Of a stretch of 47,243 nt of DNA, positions 22,041 through 31,600 are shown one piece after another. The position numbers and the translations under genes were made by a program. This stretch comes from Pseudodesulfovibrio sp. (GTDB lineage Bacteria > Desulfobacterota > Desulfovibrionia > Desulfovibrionales > Desulfovibrionaceae): NCBI GenBank assembly GCA_016342345.1, contig JAEINO010000026.1, positions 1-47,243 of the forward strand, written 5' to 3'. Position 1 is the first letter of the stretch. The number at the start of each line of letters is the position of its first letter. The notes below the pieces were generated by a model. That model did not search any database. It was not told where the DNA came from and was given only the letters and a program-made list of their open reading frames with translations.

Positions 22041-24692
22041 CTATCTCTTGAATACCCAACACCGGATGCTTCTTTGCTGGTGGACACTTTGTATCACTCG
22101 GCTTTTCTCGACAAGCTTATGGCGTTTGGTTTGTGGTAGCAATTTTTTCAGCAGCTTCAGGTCGATTAGCTCCTGGCCGTGGGCTTGGCATTGCGCTCGG
22201 AAGTGGTTCAGGTTGATGGCTATGAATTCCGGTTTCTCGGAATGGTTCATCCAGTCCTTGGCTGTCTTGTCGTGGAAGTTGTCCAGGTATTGAACTGTTT
22301 CCCAAAACTGTTCGATTAACGGATGGTCTGCAGCCAGTCTCAGTTCGCGTTTCTCGGCACGTTCCAAAATATATGCTGCCAGCTTGGCTTGGCGGTCTTT
22401 GTCCATGGCAGGGAATAGGACTTCCAGGGCCGCGCCGAATGCGGCGATTTGGGCGTGGTTTTTGACTATGCGTTCATTGCGAATTTTCGTGCTTTTGCCG
22501 AACTCGGCTTCGTAGCGGTGGTATGCTTCCTCGTAGACCTGGAGGATTCGCCGCTCGTTTTGCAGGGCCTTGCGCAGGAAGCCGCCAACCGTGGAGGTTG
22601 TCTGTCGTTCAAACCATCGGGCTATATCGCGTGAGTCGGGGGTGTGGTGGCGTTTGTCCACGTGGACATGGACCACGCGCTGAAGGAGTGCTTCGGAGCC
22701 GTCCACTTCGGCGTTTTGGCTAATGATGAGTGCGGCCCTGAAAGGGCTTTCTTCAACATCGTTTCCGCGCTTGGCCACTCCGAGTGTGCCGGTGCCGCGA
22801 CCGTTAAAAAAGGGCTTGCACAGATCAAAGTCGAACTGCTTGGCCTTGGCGTCTTTCTCTCCGGTGTCGCGGTCTGATTCGATGATGACAACCGGCAGGT
22901 TTGATACCTGGTTGAATGCGCGTCTTCGTCCTGCGACCGTGGCTTTCATGACGTCGAACCCTTCGTGGTCGTCGCGGCCGCAACATTTCCAAAGGAACTC
23001 CAGGGCCGTGGATTTACCCGCGCCTGGCTCTCCTGTGAATTCCATGAATGGAAGCGATTTGTGCATGGCTCGAACCTGCTGGGCAAACAGGCTGCCGAGC
23101 CAGAATGCGAGCAGGACAAGCCCTTGCCAGTGGAAAGCCTTGAAATAGTTGTCCAGCCAATCGGGATTGAATTCGCCGTCTGTTGTTATGTGGGTTCCGT
23201 TCAGGCTGGTCTTGATTCCGTGCTTGCCAACTTGAAAATAGCCGTCGCGGTTCAAAGGGATTTCGTGTCCATTGTGATAGGCGGCGTCCTGATAGACATA
23301 CGCCCTGGTGTCGTGGTCGTAGCCGACAAAAGGGATGGCCGCGACCGTCTTCATTCTCCGGTTGAGCCAACCGTCCCGCAGGAACTTCAATTGCTTGACG
23401 TCTCCGTCAAAGGTTCCACCGCGTGACTTGTTGAGCAGCGACTTGTGGAATGCATCCGGGCTGGTGATGTTGGTGCCTTCCAGTCCGATGATGTCCGAAG
23501 GGTTGCCGTTGGAATAGTTGATTTGGAAGACGTAACGCTGTTCGTCCATGATGGGATCTCGTTCCATGTAGAGGAAGCGGGGATAGGTGTTTGAGATAGT
23601 TTCGACATCGATGCAGCGGATGAACACATCCCATCCCTGCCGTGATTCCAAGTCGATAGGGGCGGGGTCGGATTCGCCGTCGTTTCGCTTTTTGGGATTT
23701 AGATCCGCGTCCAGCACATCCTTGTCGATGGTTATGGAGTAGAGCGAGTTTTCGAATTCGAGGGAAAAGGTTCTGTATCTTTTCCTGCAGTAGAGGTGGT
23801 AGGCTTTTTCCTCCACACCTTCGGCCATGAACAGCTTGCCGTAATAGAGCCGATCCTTGATGAACTTCGAGGTCAGCTTGTGGTCGCGATAGTAGTCGTC
23901 CCAATCCATGCCGTTGTCCGGCAAGAGAAGAACCTCGAATTTTTCGCCCATTTCTTTCAGCCGTTTGGCGTGCTTCTTTGCGTCTTTACGGCCAGCTTGA
24001 TCTCCGTCCAGGGCAATCACCCAGGTTATGTTCTTTCCCTTGTTGGCCTCGATGAGCTGGGCCGGGAAGTTAACGCAGGACAAACACGCAGCGGCCTTCT
24101 TTTCCGCATGGTGCAGGGCGATGGCGTGGAAACAGCCTTCGACCAGGAAGCATCTGTCTTTTTCCTGAAGCTTAAACTCCGGCGGCGTCCAGACCATGCC
24201 GCCATACTTGCCATTGAAATTGGCCTTGCGGCCGTCCTTTGGTTTTTTGTCGATGAAGCGTTCCCAATAGATATCCTGATCTTTGTCCAGATAGAATCGG
24301 ACGGTGTTCAGGTATTGGTTGGAGCCGCGAATCATGAACGCGCCTTGCTCATACCAGCCCCGGATTTTTGAAAGGTCAAAACCCCGGTTCATGCCGAGAT
24401 AGGCCGAGGCGGTTTTGTCGGGTTCGGCTTCGGTTGCTTGGTATCGGTCAGAGAAGTTTGCAAAGACTTCCGGCAGCAATTCGCGTGTGGAGGATGTCCA
24501 TCCGCATTTGTTCTTGCGGCCGCATTCAACGCGCCATGGTTTTTCCGTGCTGACGAATAATTCTTTCTTGCCACAACCGGGGCAGACGCCTTTGCGGAGC
24601 ATGTTTCCCTGTTGCACAAAACCGAGGTTTGAATCAGCGAGAAGGGCGCGGGTTACTTCCTCGGCTCCAATGTCGTTGCGGAATGTTGTCAC
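22041..24692 (-). CDS. Phage replication protein: zinc-finger TOPRIM primase fused to ATPase/helicase
   Basis: An 883-residue replication protein. An N-terminal zinc finger uses Cys37, Cys40, Cys57 and Cys63 (CPGCG and CGRKNKC). The TOPRIM fold follows, with Glu185 in FLVEGCFHAI and Asp229/Asp231 in IALDGDQAG. A P-loop, GEPGAGKST, is at 554-562, with downstream VVIIESDRD and RAALIISQNAE as Walker B and sensor-like strands, close to DUF927/P4-alpha-type helicases. The GTG start overlaps the stop of the zinc-ribbon gene (GTGA). It replaces the rolling-circle gpA of P2 and probably acts at the nearby AT-rich region. Confidence 0.88.
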   Translation of the reverse strand: MTTFRNDIGAEEVTRALLADSNLGFVQQGNMLRKGVCPGCGKKELFVSTEKPWRVECGRKNKCGWTSSTRELLPEVFANFSDRYQATEAEPDKTASAYLGMNRGFDLSKIRGWYEQGAFMIRGSNQYLNTVRFYLDKDQDIYWERFIDKKPKDGRKANFNGKYGGMVWTPPEFKLQEKDRCFLVEGCFHAIALHHAEKKAAACLSCVNFPAQLIEANKGKNITWVIALDGDQAGRKDAKKHAKRLKEMGEKFEVLLLPDNGMDWDDYYRDHKLTSKFIKDRLYYGKLFMAEGVEEKAYHLYCRKRYRTFSLEFENSLYSITIDKDVLDADLNPKKRNDGESDPAPIDLESRQGWDVFIRCIDVETISNTYPRFLYMERDPIMDEQRYVFQINYSNGNPSDIIGLEGTNITSPDAFHKSLLNKSRGGTFDGDVKQLKFLRDGWLNRRMKTVAAIPFVGYDHDTRAYVYQDAAYHNGHEIPLNRDGYFQVGKHGIKTSLNGTHITTDGEFNPDWLDNYFKAFHWQGLVLLAFWLGSLFAQQVRAMHKSLPFMEFTGEPGAGKSTALEFLWKCCGRDDHEGFDVMKATVAGRRRAFNQVSNLPVVIIESDRDTGEKDAKAKQFDFDLCKPFFNGRGTGTLGVAKRGNDVEESPFRAALIISQNAEVDGSEALLQRVVHVHVDKRHHTPDSRDIARWFERQTTSTVGGFLRKALQNERRILQVYEEAYHRYEAEFGKSTKIRNERIVKNHAQIAAFGAALEVLFPAMDKDRQAKLAAYILERAEKRELRLAADHPLIEQFWETVQYLDNFHDKTAKDWMNHSEKPEFIAINLNHFRAQCQAHGQELIDLKLLKKLLPQTKRHKLVEKSRVIQSVHQQRSIRCWVFKR

Positions 24693-24853
24693 GCTGCTTT
24701 CCTTCCTGGTTGCAGGTGGCTGACGTCAAAACTGTCTCCATGGCAATATGGGCAAACGAGGATGTTGTCGGCTTTTCCGCCGGGGCGGATGCTCCTCAAC
24801 TGGCCGAAGCGCAGGACCTTTTTGCATGTGGTGCATATGACTGTTTCGTTCAT
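24689..24853 (-). CDS. 54-residue zinc-ribbon protein
   Basis: From the ATG at 24853 the product contains CTTCKK and CPYCHG, two CxxC knuckles 31 residues apart (Cys7/Cys10 and Cys38/Cys41), then ends in HLQPGRKAA. AAGGAAC precedes the ATG by 5 bases, and the TGA overlaps the primase GTG start, so the pair is coupled. A small zinc-ribbon protein linked to primase could assist template binding; this is inference from context. Confidence 0.75.
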   Translation of the reverse strand: MNETVICTTCKKVLRFGQLRSIRPGGKADNILVCPYCHGDSFDVSHLQPGRKAA

Positions 24854-24867
24854 GGTTGTTCCTTCAA

Positions 24868-25212
24868 TTATGCGGTCAGGGAAAAGATGATATCGCCGAT
24901 GGGTGTGCCGTCTGGTTGGTCGATGTACTTGTTGCTGCCAAGGATTTCGTCTGCGTATCTTTTGGCGATGCTGTCCAGTTTGATCACTCTTGGAAAATGT
25001 CCCCTGTTGCCGGGATGTGGAGCCGTTAGATACTGGTGGTCCACAAAGGCATGAAGGCTGGAGAGGCGGGGGAATCGTGTGATTCCGAAAAATTGGGGTT
25101 GGATTTCCCGCAGGGAAAGCTCTGCTTTTCCGGCTTGGATATTTCCTCGAATCAATTCGGCCATGCGTTTGCGCCGGGCGGTTCTAATTGTCTTTCTGTT
25201 GGGGACGTTCAT
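24868..25212 (-). CDS. Early-operon protein, 114 residues, unknown
   Basis: A basic N-terminus (MNVPNRKTIRTARRKRMAEL) precedes a region with FFGITRFPRLSSLHAFVDHQ and RVIKLDSIAKRYADEILGSN. I do not recognise the family. It overlaps the preceding gene by 4 bases (ATGA) and has AAGGA upstream, so it is expressed as part of the early replication operon. DNA binding is possible given the arginine-rich start. Confidence 0.65.
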   Translation of the reverse strand: MNVPNRKTIRTARRKRMAELIRGNIQAGKAELSLREIQPQFFGITRFPRLSSLHAFVDHQYLTAPHPGNRGHFPRVIKLDSIAKRYADEILGSNKYIDQPDGTPIGDIIFSLTA

Positions 25213-25508
25213 GCTGTTGTCCTTTGCTTTTGGGTGTCGTCAATCCCGAGGCCCTCCTCATCAAGAGGGATCATGCCGACCTTTTGGATGAATTCTTCCC
25301 GGATCAATTCGGCCTCCTTCAGAGCCAGGGCCATATTGTCGAGGGGCTTGGTGACCCGAACTCCGCGAAGGGTTCCTACTATTTTGATGTAGCCATCCTC
25401 CACCGCCACGACAAAATCCACCGGGCCATGAATGAGGAACCGGCGCAATTCGTCCTTGTCCGGCTGGTGGTGCAGCCAGTATTTTTGACGTCCGTTTAGT
25501 TCGTACAT
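25209..25508 (-). CDS. Early-operon protein, 99 residues, unknown
   Basis: A 99-residue protein: MYELNGRQKYWLHHQPDKDE, then a beta-rich middle (VDFVVAVEDGYIKIVGTLRG) and a helical end (ALALKEAELIREEFIQKVG). Its start lies inside the end of the CII-like gene (13-base overlap) with AGGAGG upstream. The family is not recognised. Its position between regulator and primase suggests an early role. Confidence 0.6.
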   Translation of the reverse strand: MYELNGRQKYWLHHQPDKDELRRFLIHGPVDFVVAVEDGYIKIVGTLRGVRVTKPLDNMALALKEAELIREEFIQKVGMIPLDEEGLGIDDTQKQRTTA

Positions 25509-26017
25509 GAGGCCTCCTTCCCCTTTGCGACCAGGTCGCGTTCAAGGATTCTCAAGTCTCCGACCAGTTCCATTCCTTCGGTCAAAACCTCTTTGACTTC
25601 CTTGATGATGCCGCGCAGTTCTTCCGGTTCGAGCTTACCATCGGCAATGGCCTCTTGCCCTTTGCGGCCTACGTCGCCGACTTCGCCGAACAGCTTGGCG
25701 ATTTTGAAAACCAGATTTTCGCAATCAATGTCGCGGTTCTTTTCCGGTAGGCCGTAAACCATGGCCTTGGCTTGCAGCCATTGGAGAACGAGGGTGTTGC
25801 CAACGACGTGGCAAAATTTGGGAAGGTCAACAACGGACGGGAAATATTTCTCTGTGCTGAATATCCTCTTGGTGTGCGACTCGCTCCAGTTCATTTCCCT
25901 GGCAATGGTGGGCAAGTCCTTCAGGGATTGTTCAATCGCTATTTTGAAAGCATCGATGCCGTCCAAATTTGCCAGACTTTTCGATTCCAGTTTCACGTCC
26001 ACAGTGTTCTCCTCCAT
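25496..26017 (-). CDS. Phage regulatory CII-like (CP76 family) protein
   Basis: A 173-residue protein resembling the phage CP76/CII regulatory family: DAFKIAIEQSLKDLPTIAREMNW followed by SESHTKRIF (helix-turn-helix), then the conserved YFPSVVDLPKFCHVVGNTLVLQWLQA. The C-terminal half is a long charged helix (GKLEPEELRGIIKEVKEVL). Such proteins stand next to cro in P2-like early operons and influence the lysis-lysogeny choice. The ATG has no clear ribosome-binding site. Confidence 0.75.
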   Translation of the reverse strand: MEENTVDVKLESKSLANLDGIDAFKIAIEQSLKDLPTIAREMNWSESHTKRIFSTEKYFPSVVDLPKFCHVVGNTLVLQWLQAKAMVYGLPEKNRDIDCENLVFKIAKLFGEVGDVGRKGQEAIADGKLEPEELRGIIKEVKEVLTEGMELVGDLRILERDLVAKGKEASCTN

Positions 26018-26053
26018 GTTTGGTCACTCAGGTTGTGGGGATTTTTCCTTGTG

Positions 26054-26263
26054 CTAGGACTTAGTCTCGCCCTCGTACAAATCGGGCCGCAGATCCTTAA
26101 CCGGGATCTGCAATTTTGCGTGGTAACGAGCCACCGAAGACTCAGGGACTTTGTCAGCTTGGCAGTGTCGCCAAACGACAGGACGGTCGTAGCCGACCAG
26201 CTTTCCCATTGCTTCAAAGGTCAGTCCCTTCTCCTGCCGATATTCTTCGAGTGCGTTTTTCAT
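26054..26263 (-). CDS. Cro/Cox-like helix-turn-helix regulator
   Basis: A 69-residue protein with a helix-turn-helix: LTFEAMGKLVGYDRPVVWRH. It is the first gene of the leftward early operon, with the operator palindrome 10 bases before its ATG. No Shine-Dalgarno is present (the upstream bases are CTCCCC), so its message may be leaderless or weakly translated. By position it is the Cro/Cox equivalent opposing the divergent CI-like repressor. Confidence 0.7.
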   Translation of the reverse strand: MKNALEEYRQEKGLTFEAMGKLVGYDRPVVWRHCQADKVPESSVARYHAKLQIPVKDLRPDLYEGETKS

Positions 26264-26272
26264 GGGGAGACT

Positions 26273-26301
26273 GTTACTTTAAAGTAACATAATCGGTCAA
26301 G
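26273..26301 (-). promoter_or_regulatory. Early promoter with operator O1
   Basis: On the minus strand TTGACC (26296-26301) is followed 6 bases later by the perfect 16-bp palindrome GTTACTTTAAAGTAAC (26273-26288). The distal half covers the expected -10 position, so repressor binding would block the early operon. The same spacing recurs at O2. Confidence 0.7.
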
Positions 26302-26334
26302 CTTGAATTTTACAAACGGACTAGGCAGAGCGTT

Positions 26335-26853
26335 ATGGCTGAAACTATGGATAGCTATCGAATTACAGAACGTGCTTGGCGTCTAGTTATTGAGCGCATT
26401 AATGAAATGCTGCGCAAAGGATCCTCTCAGGCTGAAATCTCACGTCTTTTAGGGGTGAGTCGGCCCACCATGAGTCGATGGATGGCGGATCGTAGTGGCG
26501 GGGATCGCACTACATTTCGGCATATGCTTCGTTATTTGGATAGGCTCAGGATTCCCCTTGTTGATGTGTTTGATATAGGAGGAGAGGAACTTCCTCCTCC
26601 ATCTCCTGATCGTGCTCCCACCGAACTCGACAAATCTATTGCTGCAACTTTGCTCGTTGTGGCGAAGGCTATAGGGAAGGATGCTCAAGATGTGGCGAGG
26701 GAATTAGAAACGCTGGAGCTTCCAGACATCAAAGCTATGCTCAAGGGACAAGCCTCAATGAGGGCTAGTGACCTCGTAAAACTAAGCCGCGCCATAGGGG
26801 TTTCTCCGGGGGCAATTCTTGAAAGAGCAGAGTCCTTACAAGACATCGAATAG
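26335..26853 (+). CDS. CI-like phage repressor, 172 residues
   Basis: The N-terminal domain has a helix-turn-helix (about residues 30-55, SQAEISRLLGVSRPTMSRWM). The C-terminal domain (about 130-168) looks like a second helical domain, with MRASDLVKLSRAIGVSPGAIL, itself reminiscent of a Cro/C1-type HTH. No S24/LexA-type autoprotease motif is visible, so induction would not be by simple RecA cleavage. It is divergent from cro across operator O1. It is the best candidate for the lysogeny repressor that binds the GTTAC palindromes. Confidence 0.75.
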   Translation: MAETMDSYRITERAWRLVIERINEMLRKGSSQAEISRLLGVSRPTMSRWMADRSGGDRTTFRHMLRYLDRLRIPLVDVFDIGGEELPPPSPDRAPTELDKSIAATLLVVAKAIGKDAQDVARELETLELPDIKAMLKGQASMRASDLVKLSRAIGVSPGAILERAESLQDIE

Positions 26854-26881
26854 GTGTGCTTCTGGCTTGCGAATCGAAATA

Positions 26882-26909
26882 TTGACTAAAGCTGTTACCT
26901 TGAAGTAAC
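26882..26909 (+). promoter_or_regulatory. xis-int promoter with operator O2
   Basis: TTGACT (26882-26887) is followed 6 bases later by GTTACCTTGAAGTAAC (26894-26909), the same operator with one changed base pair per half. The geometry is identical to O1, so the same repressor probably silences xis-int. Confidence 0.7.
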
Positions 26910-26939
26910 GTTCAGCCCTTCACAAAAACGAGGGCTGAA

Positions 26940-27152
26940 ATGGAACGTTGGTTAAAAATGGGTGTGGCATGTAAGGCCGCGACAGTTCATCGGGATACCA
27001 TGCTGAAGTGGATCCGCGATGGGCATGTCGTAGGCAAGCAGGTGCCAGCCGGAAAGCGTAAGGATTGGAGAATCCTTGAAAGCTCTCTGCCCATCTATTC
27101 CAACTCCATTAACAACAAAGCCCAAACCCTCCTGGAGCGCGCGGGCCTATGA
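26940..27152 (+). CDS. Excisionase-like HTH protein
   Basis: A 70-residue protein with an AlpA/MerR-like winged HTH: MGVACKAATVHRDTMLKWIRDGHVVGKQV, then KDWRILESSLPIY. It is of excisionase size. Its TGA overlaps the integrase ATG (ATGA), so the two are translationally coupled. GAGGG lies 7 bases before its ATG. Xis directs integrase towards excision; an alternative is a DNA-bending activator of int. Confidence 0.7.
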   Translation: MERWLKMGVACKAATVHRDTMLKWIRDGHVVGKQVPAGKRKDWRILESSLPIYSNSINNKAQTLLERAGL

Positions 27153-28186
27153 CGGTGGACATCATGGGCGTAAGCAAAAGACCATTCAAGGTTACAGGAA
27201 AAACGAGCTATCACTATAAGCTCGAAGGTCGTCGCCTGTCGTTAAGTACCGCCAATTATTCGGAAGCCTGTGAATTGCTGAAGGCAGTAAAGAAAGCCTA
27301 CATGAACAAGCGGCTGGCGTGGATCACAGGGGAATGCGATATGACCCTGGGCCAGTTCCAGAAAGAATATGAGCCATGGGCCGAAGACACTCAACCCACC
27401 AAAACTTTCAAAGCCAATCGGCTGGCTCTGCGAAAAGTCATAGACATAGAGGGCGGAAGTCAGCGTCTTGATCGGCTAACGTTGAAAGCTATGGATGAGC
27501 TGAAGCGTAAAAATCGAAAGCTGAAGCCTTCCAGTATCAACAACTATATCCGCCATTCCAAAGCGGTGATGAACAAGGCCGTGGAGTGGGGCTACCTTCG
27601 AGCCAATCCCTTCAGGGGAGCCAAGCTGCTGCAGCAGACAAAGCGTGTGGCTTTCATAGAACCCAAGCAGATATCCGATTTTATCAAGTCCGTTGAAGAC
27701 GTGGGGCTTCGTCGTTTCATCGTTGCCAGCCTCGCTACTGGTCGCCGTCGGTCGGAGCTTTTCAATCTGCGTTGGGAAGACATTCTGTGGGATAAGAAAA
27801 AATATTTCATTGCCAAAGAGAAGCGGCACCTTTGCAAAACGTACCCGATGAGCGCGTCCTTTCTGGCCGTTCTGAAATCCATGCGCAAGGGCAAGGGCCG
27901 GATCTTTAACAGGTTCGGGCATGTTGACACCTACACCCATGAGGTTAAGGAAGCTTTGAAGAATGGCGGCTTCGGCAACCTCTGTCTTCACGATCTGCGC
28001 CATTCATTTTCTGTTGCCATGATCGAATCCGGCGGTGGTATGAAGGCCCTGCAAAAACTTCTCGGCCATTCCGAGTTCCGAACGACCTCCGATATTTATG
28101 CCGATGTCACAGACGACACCCTTGCCGATGCCGTAAATTTAGTGAAGCTCGGCCCCATGGATCTGTTCTCCACGAAAAAAAAGTAA
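27149..28186 (+). CDS. int: Phage tyrosine integrase
   Basis: A 345-residue tyrosine recombinase. An arm-binding N-terminus (about 1-60) precedes the core-binding SAM-like domain (66-155). The catalytic residues are all visible: Arg200 in ATGRRRSEL, His281 and Arg284 in HDLRHSF, His307 in LLGHSEF and Tyr317 in SDIYADV. It recombines attP with a site in tRNA-Thr. It stands 153 bases from the tRNA 3' end, with repeats suitable as arm sites in between. Confidence 0.95.
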   Translation: MTVDIMGVSKRPFKVTGKTSYHYKLEGRRLSLSTANYSEACELLKAVKKAYMNKRLAWITGECDMTLGQFQKEYEPWAEDTQPTKTFKANRLALRKVIDIEGGSQRLDRLTLKAMDELKRKNRKLKPSSINNYIRHSKAVMNKAVEWGYLRANPFRGAKLLQQTKRVAFIEPKQISDFIKSVEDVGLRRFIVASLATGRRRSELFNLRWEDILWDKKKYFIAKEKRHLCKTYPMSASFLAVLKSMRKGKGRIFNRFGHVDTYTHEVKEALKNGGFGNLCLHDLRHSFSVAMIESGGGMKALQKLLGHSEFRTTSDIYADVTDDTLADAVNLVKLGPMDLFSTKKK

Positions 28187-28192
28187 ATCCGA

Positions 28193-28285
28193 GGGACCCA
28201 AAAGGGACCCAAAGTTACCTTGAAACACCACAAAGGGACCCCAAGCGGGGTCCCTTTTTCGGTAATTTTCGGTAGTTTTCGGGGG
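28193..28285. repeat. Attachment-site arm region with direct repeats and int terminator
   Basis: Two GGGACCCAAA copies lie 11 bases apart (28193, 28204). A half operator GTTACCTTGAA follows at 28214-28224. A strong terminator is AAAGGGACCCC/GGGGTCCCTTT (28232-28242 with 28247-28257) with a following T-run. TTTTCGG is repeated three times at exact 10-base spacing (28256, 28266, 28276). Tandem short repeats between int and the tRNA are typical of integrase arm-type sites. The core is expected in the tRNA 3' half. Confidence 0.6.
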
Positions 28286-28289
28286 TACG

Positions 28290-28327
28290 AAAAAGGGCTG
28301 ACATAGGGTGGGAACCCTTGTCAGCCC
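28290..28327 (-). terminator. Terminator of tRNA-Thr
   Basis: On the minus strand GGGCTGACA (28319-28327) pairs with TGTCAGCCC (28295-28303), with an inner AGGGT/ACCCT stem, and is followed by TTTTT. It ends the tRNA transcript before the phage integrase. Confidence 0.85.
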
Positions 28328-28338
28328 TGTGTTTCCGC

Positions 28339-28414
<76 letters not shown>

Positions 28415-28431
28415 GGAACGGGAAGAGGATA

Positions 28432-28460
28432 TTTAAACTAGGGGGTGGCGTGTGGTCAAG
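28432..28460 (-). promoter_or_regulatory. tRNA-Thr promoter
   Basis: On the minus strand, -35 TTGACC (28455-28460), a 17-base spacer and -10 TTTAAA (28432-28437). The -10 ends 17 bases before the mature tRNA 5' end. Confidence 0.7.
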
Positions 28461-28609
28461 GGAAAATAGTTCGCGCAAGTGGTCGGGGTAGTATTATAAT
28501 CGGCTGGTGGCTTGTCTGCATTGGGAGTATTCTGTTATGGTAACGATCTGTCTTTTGGGTTCGTGTTTCGTGCTGTCAGTGTAGCCGGATAATTAAGGAG
28601 ATGGTGTAG

Positions 28610-31600
28610 GTGAAATCGGATACGACCATAAGTAAAGTCAGCCTCATGGGCATGTTGGCCGTGTCGTGGATTTCCATTTTGGTTCTGGGAGGGGCCTGGA
28701 TAGTTCATTCGCATCTTGAGTTCGAGGCCGATTCTGAACAGCTTCGGGCTGAACATTATGTTTCCCAGCGGGCCATAATCAAGGCTGAGGTCGAAAAGGC
28801 TGTAGCCCGGGTTGATGCAATTCGAATGGCTGGCCTCAAGGCACTGCGTCATGATCTTCGTGACAGGGTGCAAGTGGCAGAGGTTTTGGCCAGAGTTCTG
28901 GCTGAGCGCGTTAAATCCGGCATGACGGATCAGGATATTAGGGCGGTTCTGGCCGCGATGGCTGCTGCCGAAGACATGCATGCTGACGGGCTGTATGAAG
29001 TCCGGGATGAAACTGTGTATCTTTTCCCTTCATTCCCGGATTTGATTGGCAAGCGTGCTGTGCTTGATAGGATCGAGGATGTCTTTGCGGACGAGCAGTC
29101 TGGAGAACGAAAAATTGTCTTTGATCTTGGTGGGCTGGGGCGTTGCACAATGCTTGTCATGGTGGGTGAAATCGATACTCCTGCCGTGCGGATAATTACT
29201 GGTGCATGTCTGGAAGTGACGGAGAATGACACCAAGGCAGAAGCCATCAAGTGGCTTGAATCCGTTCGGTATGGCGGTGGTGAAACCTTGTTCGCCGGAA
29301 CATGGGGCGGCCTTGCCCTTGTAGGGCCGTCCAAGGGCAACAATATGTGGAACGTGAGTGACTCCGCCGGAAGCAAGGTCGTTCAGGAACTTGTTGCCAC
29401 TTCAAGGAGTGGTGGTGGTTTCGTGTCGTATGTCATGCCGCCATTCAAGGGACAGCGATATACGGACAAGGTCAGCTATGTCATGGCCGTAGAGGATTGG
29501 GGGTGGTACATCGGGACCGGGCGATATGTTGATGACATAGAATCAGTTGTTGCCGAAAATAGAAAACGCCTGGAGCGGGATAGTACCTATCTTGTCTGGT
29601 CCATCGCCGGTTGGTTGGTGTTTCTTGGTGTCGTGGTGTTTGCTTTTTCGCACAGGATAGCCCGGAAGATGCAGGCGAATATCCTGTCTTTTACCAATGT
29701 CTGGAACAAGGCGTTGACCAGCGGCGTTGAGCTTGATCCTTTAACCTTGCATTATCGGGAGTTCAAGGAATTGGCTGGTGCGGCCAATCTTATGGCAACT
29801 GAGCATCGAGCTGTTCAGGATGCGTTAGCCGAGAGCGTTGATAGTTACAAAACCCTGGTGTCTAATGTCCCTGGCATTGTCTACAATTGTATCAACGATT
29901 CCGAATGGACCATGAAGTATCTGAGCGAAACGGTGTTGGAAATGACCGGATATCCGGCATCTGATTTCATCGGCAATGCGGTTCGTTCCTATAGTTCGAT
30001 CATTCATTCGGCTGACAGGGCCTGGGTAATCGAGGCCATCGGAGACGAGGTGAGACGACATCGGCCGTTTACCTTCGAGTACCGCATTGTTCGGGCTGAT
30101 GGAGAGCTTCGTTGGCTTTTTGAGCGTGGTAAGGCCCGATATGATGACGATGGAAATGCTGTTTTACTGGATGGTGTGATTTTTGATATCACTGACAGGA
30201 AGCAGGCAAAGGACGATTACTACGGTCATTTGCATTTTCTTGAGACCATGGAACGGGTGGATCGGGATCTCAGAAGTTCGGTGGATATGGAAACCATTCT
30301 TTTCGATGCCTTGGAGACTATTCGGAGGTCTTTTGACTCAGACAGGGCCTGGCTTTTGTACCCGTGCAATCCGCAATCCCCGACGTACAGGGTCCCCATG
30401 GAACGGACCAGTCCGGAATGTCCCGGTGCTTTGGCTCTGGGACAGGATGTTCCCATGTTTGAGGACACCAAGTCGATTTTTATTGCTGCTCTGGAAAGCT
30501 CTGATCCGGTTGCATTTGATCCTTCTACGGGGCGGGAACTCTCTGTTGATGTGACCGAGCCGTTCGGGGTTCGTTCACAACTTGTGATCGCCATTTATCC
30601 TCGTTTGGGGGAACCGTGGATGTTGGGTCTGCATCAGTGCAGGGATGCCCGTATCTGGAGTCCTGATGAACTCCGACTGTTCAAGGAAGTCAGTCGTCGG
30701 ATTGCCGATGCCCTGAGCAATTTGCTCATATTGAAGGAACTTCAGGAGAGCGAAGAAAAATTTCGTACATTTGCAGAACAGGCCATGCTGGGTATCTGTG
30801 TGGTTCAGGACAGTCGTGTCATTTTTGTCAACCAGGCTTATTGTGATATTTTCGAGATGTCAGTCAAGGATATGCAGGCCATGCCTTTTGATGATTTTAT
30901 CGAATTTGTGCATCCCGATGATCGTGAATATTTTCTGGAACAGAAGCAGGAGAGGCTGGCAGATGGTTCGGATGTGATTTCTTTTTGTGTGTGGCGGGCA
31001 TTGACCTCCACAGGGCGGATTCGATGGGTGGAGATGCATTCACGGACTATTCAGGTGGATGGCCGCAACGCTGGCCTTGTTTCCATGGTGGATATCACCG
31101 AGAAGAAACAGGCTAGGGAAAATCTGGAACAGATGATAGCAGAACGGACCCAGGCTGTGGCTCACAAGGCTCAGGAATTGGAGAAGGCATACACTCGACT
31201 CATGAGGCTTGATGAATTGAAATCTTCATTTCTGACCACCGTGTCTCATGATCTGCGTACACCGCTGACCTCAGTGCTTGGTTATGCAAAGCTGATTCGC
31301 AAGGATCTGGAAAAGGCTCTTGGTGGTGCGGAAAATCGGTGTATCTCTGGTCAGGCCCGGATTGTTGGCAATTTGAATGTCATGGAGGCCGAGGGGCAGC
31401 GGCTGACCAAATTGATTGACGGGTTCCTGGATCTGACTGCCATTGAGGCCGGGGCCGTTCAGTGGCATGACAAGATCATATCAATTGAGAATTGTATCGC
31501 ACGGGTTGTCGAGTCGGTCGAAGCCAGACTCGCTGGAAAGGAGGGAGTCCATCTGGTTGTGGATGTTGCCGAATCCCTGCCGGAAATGTTGATTGATCAG

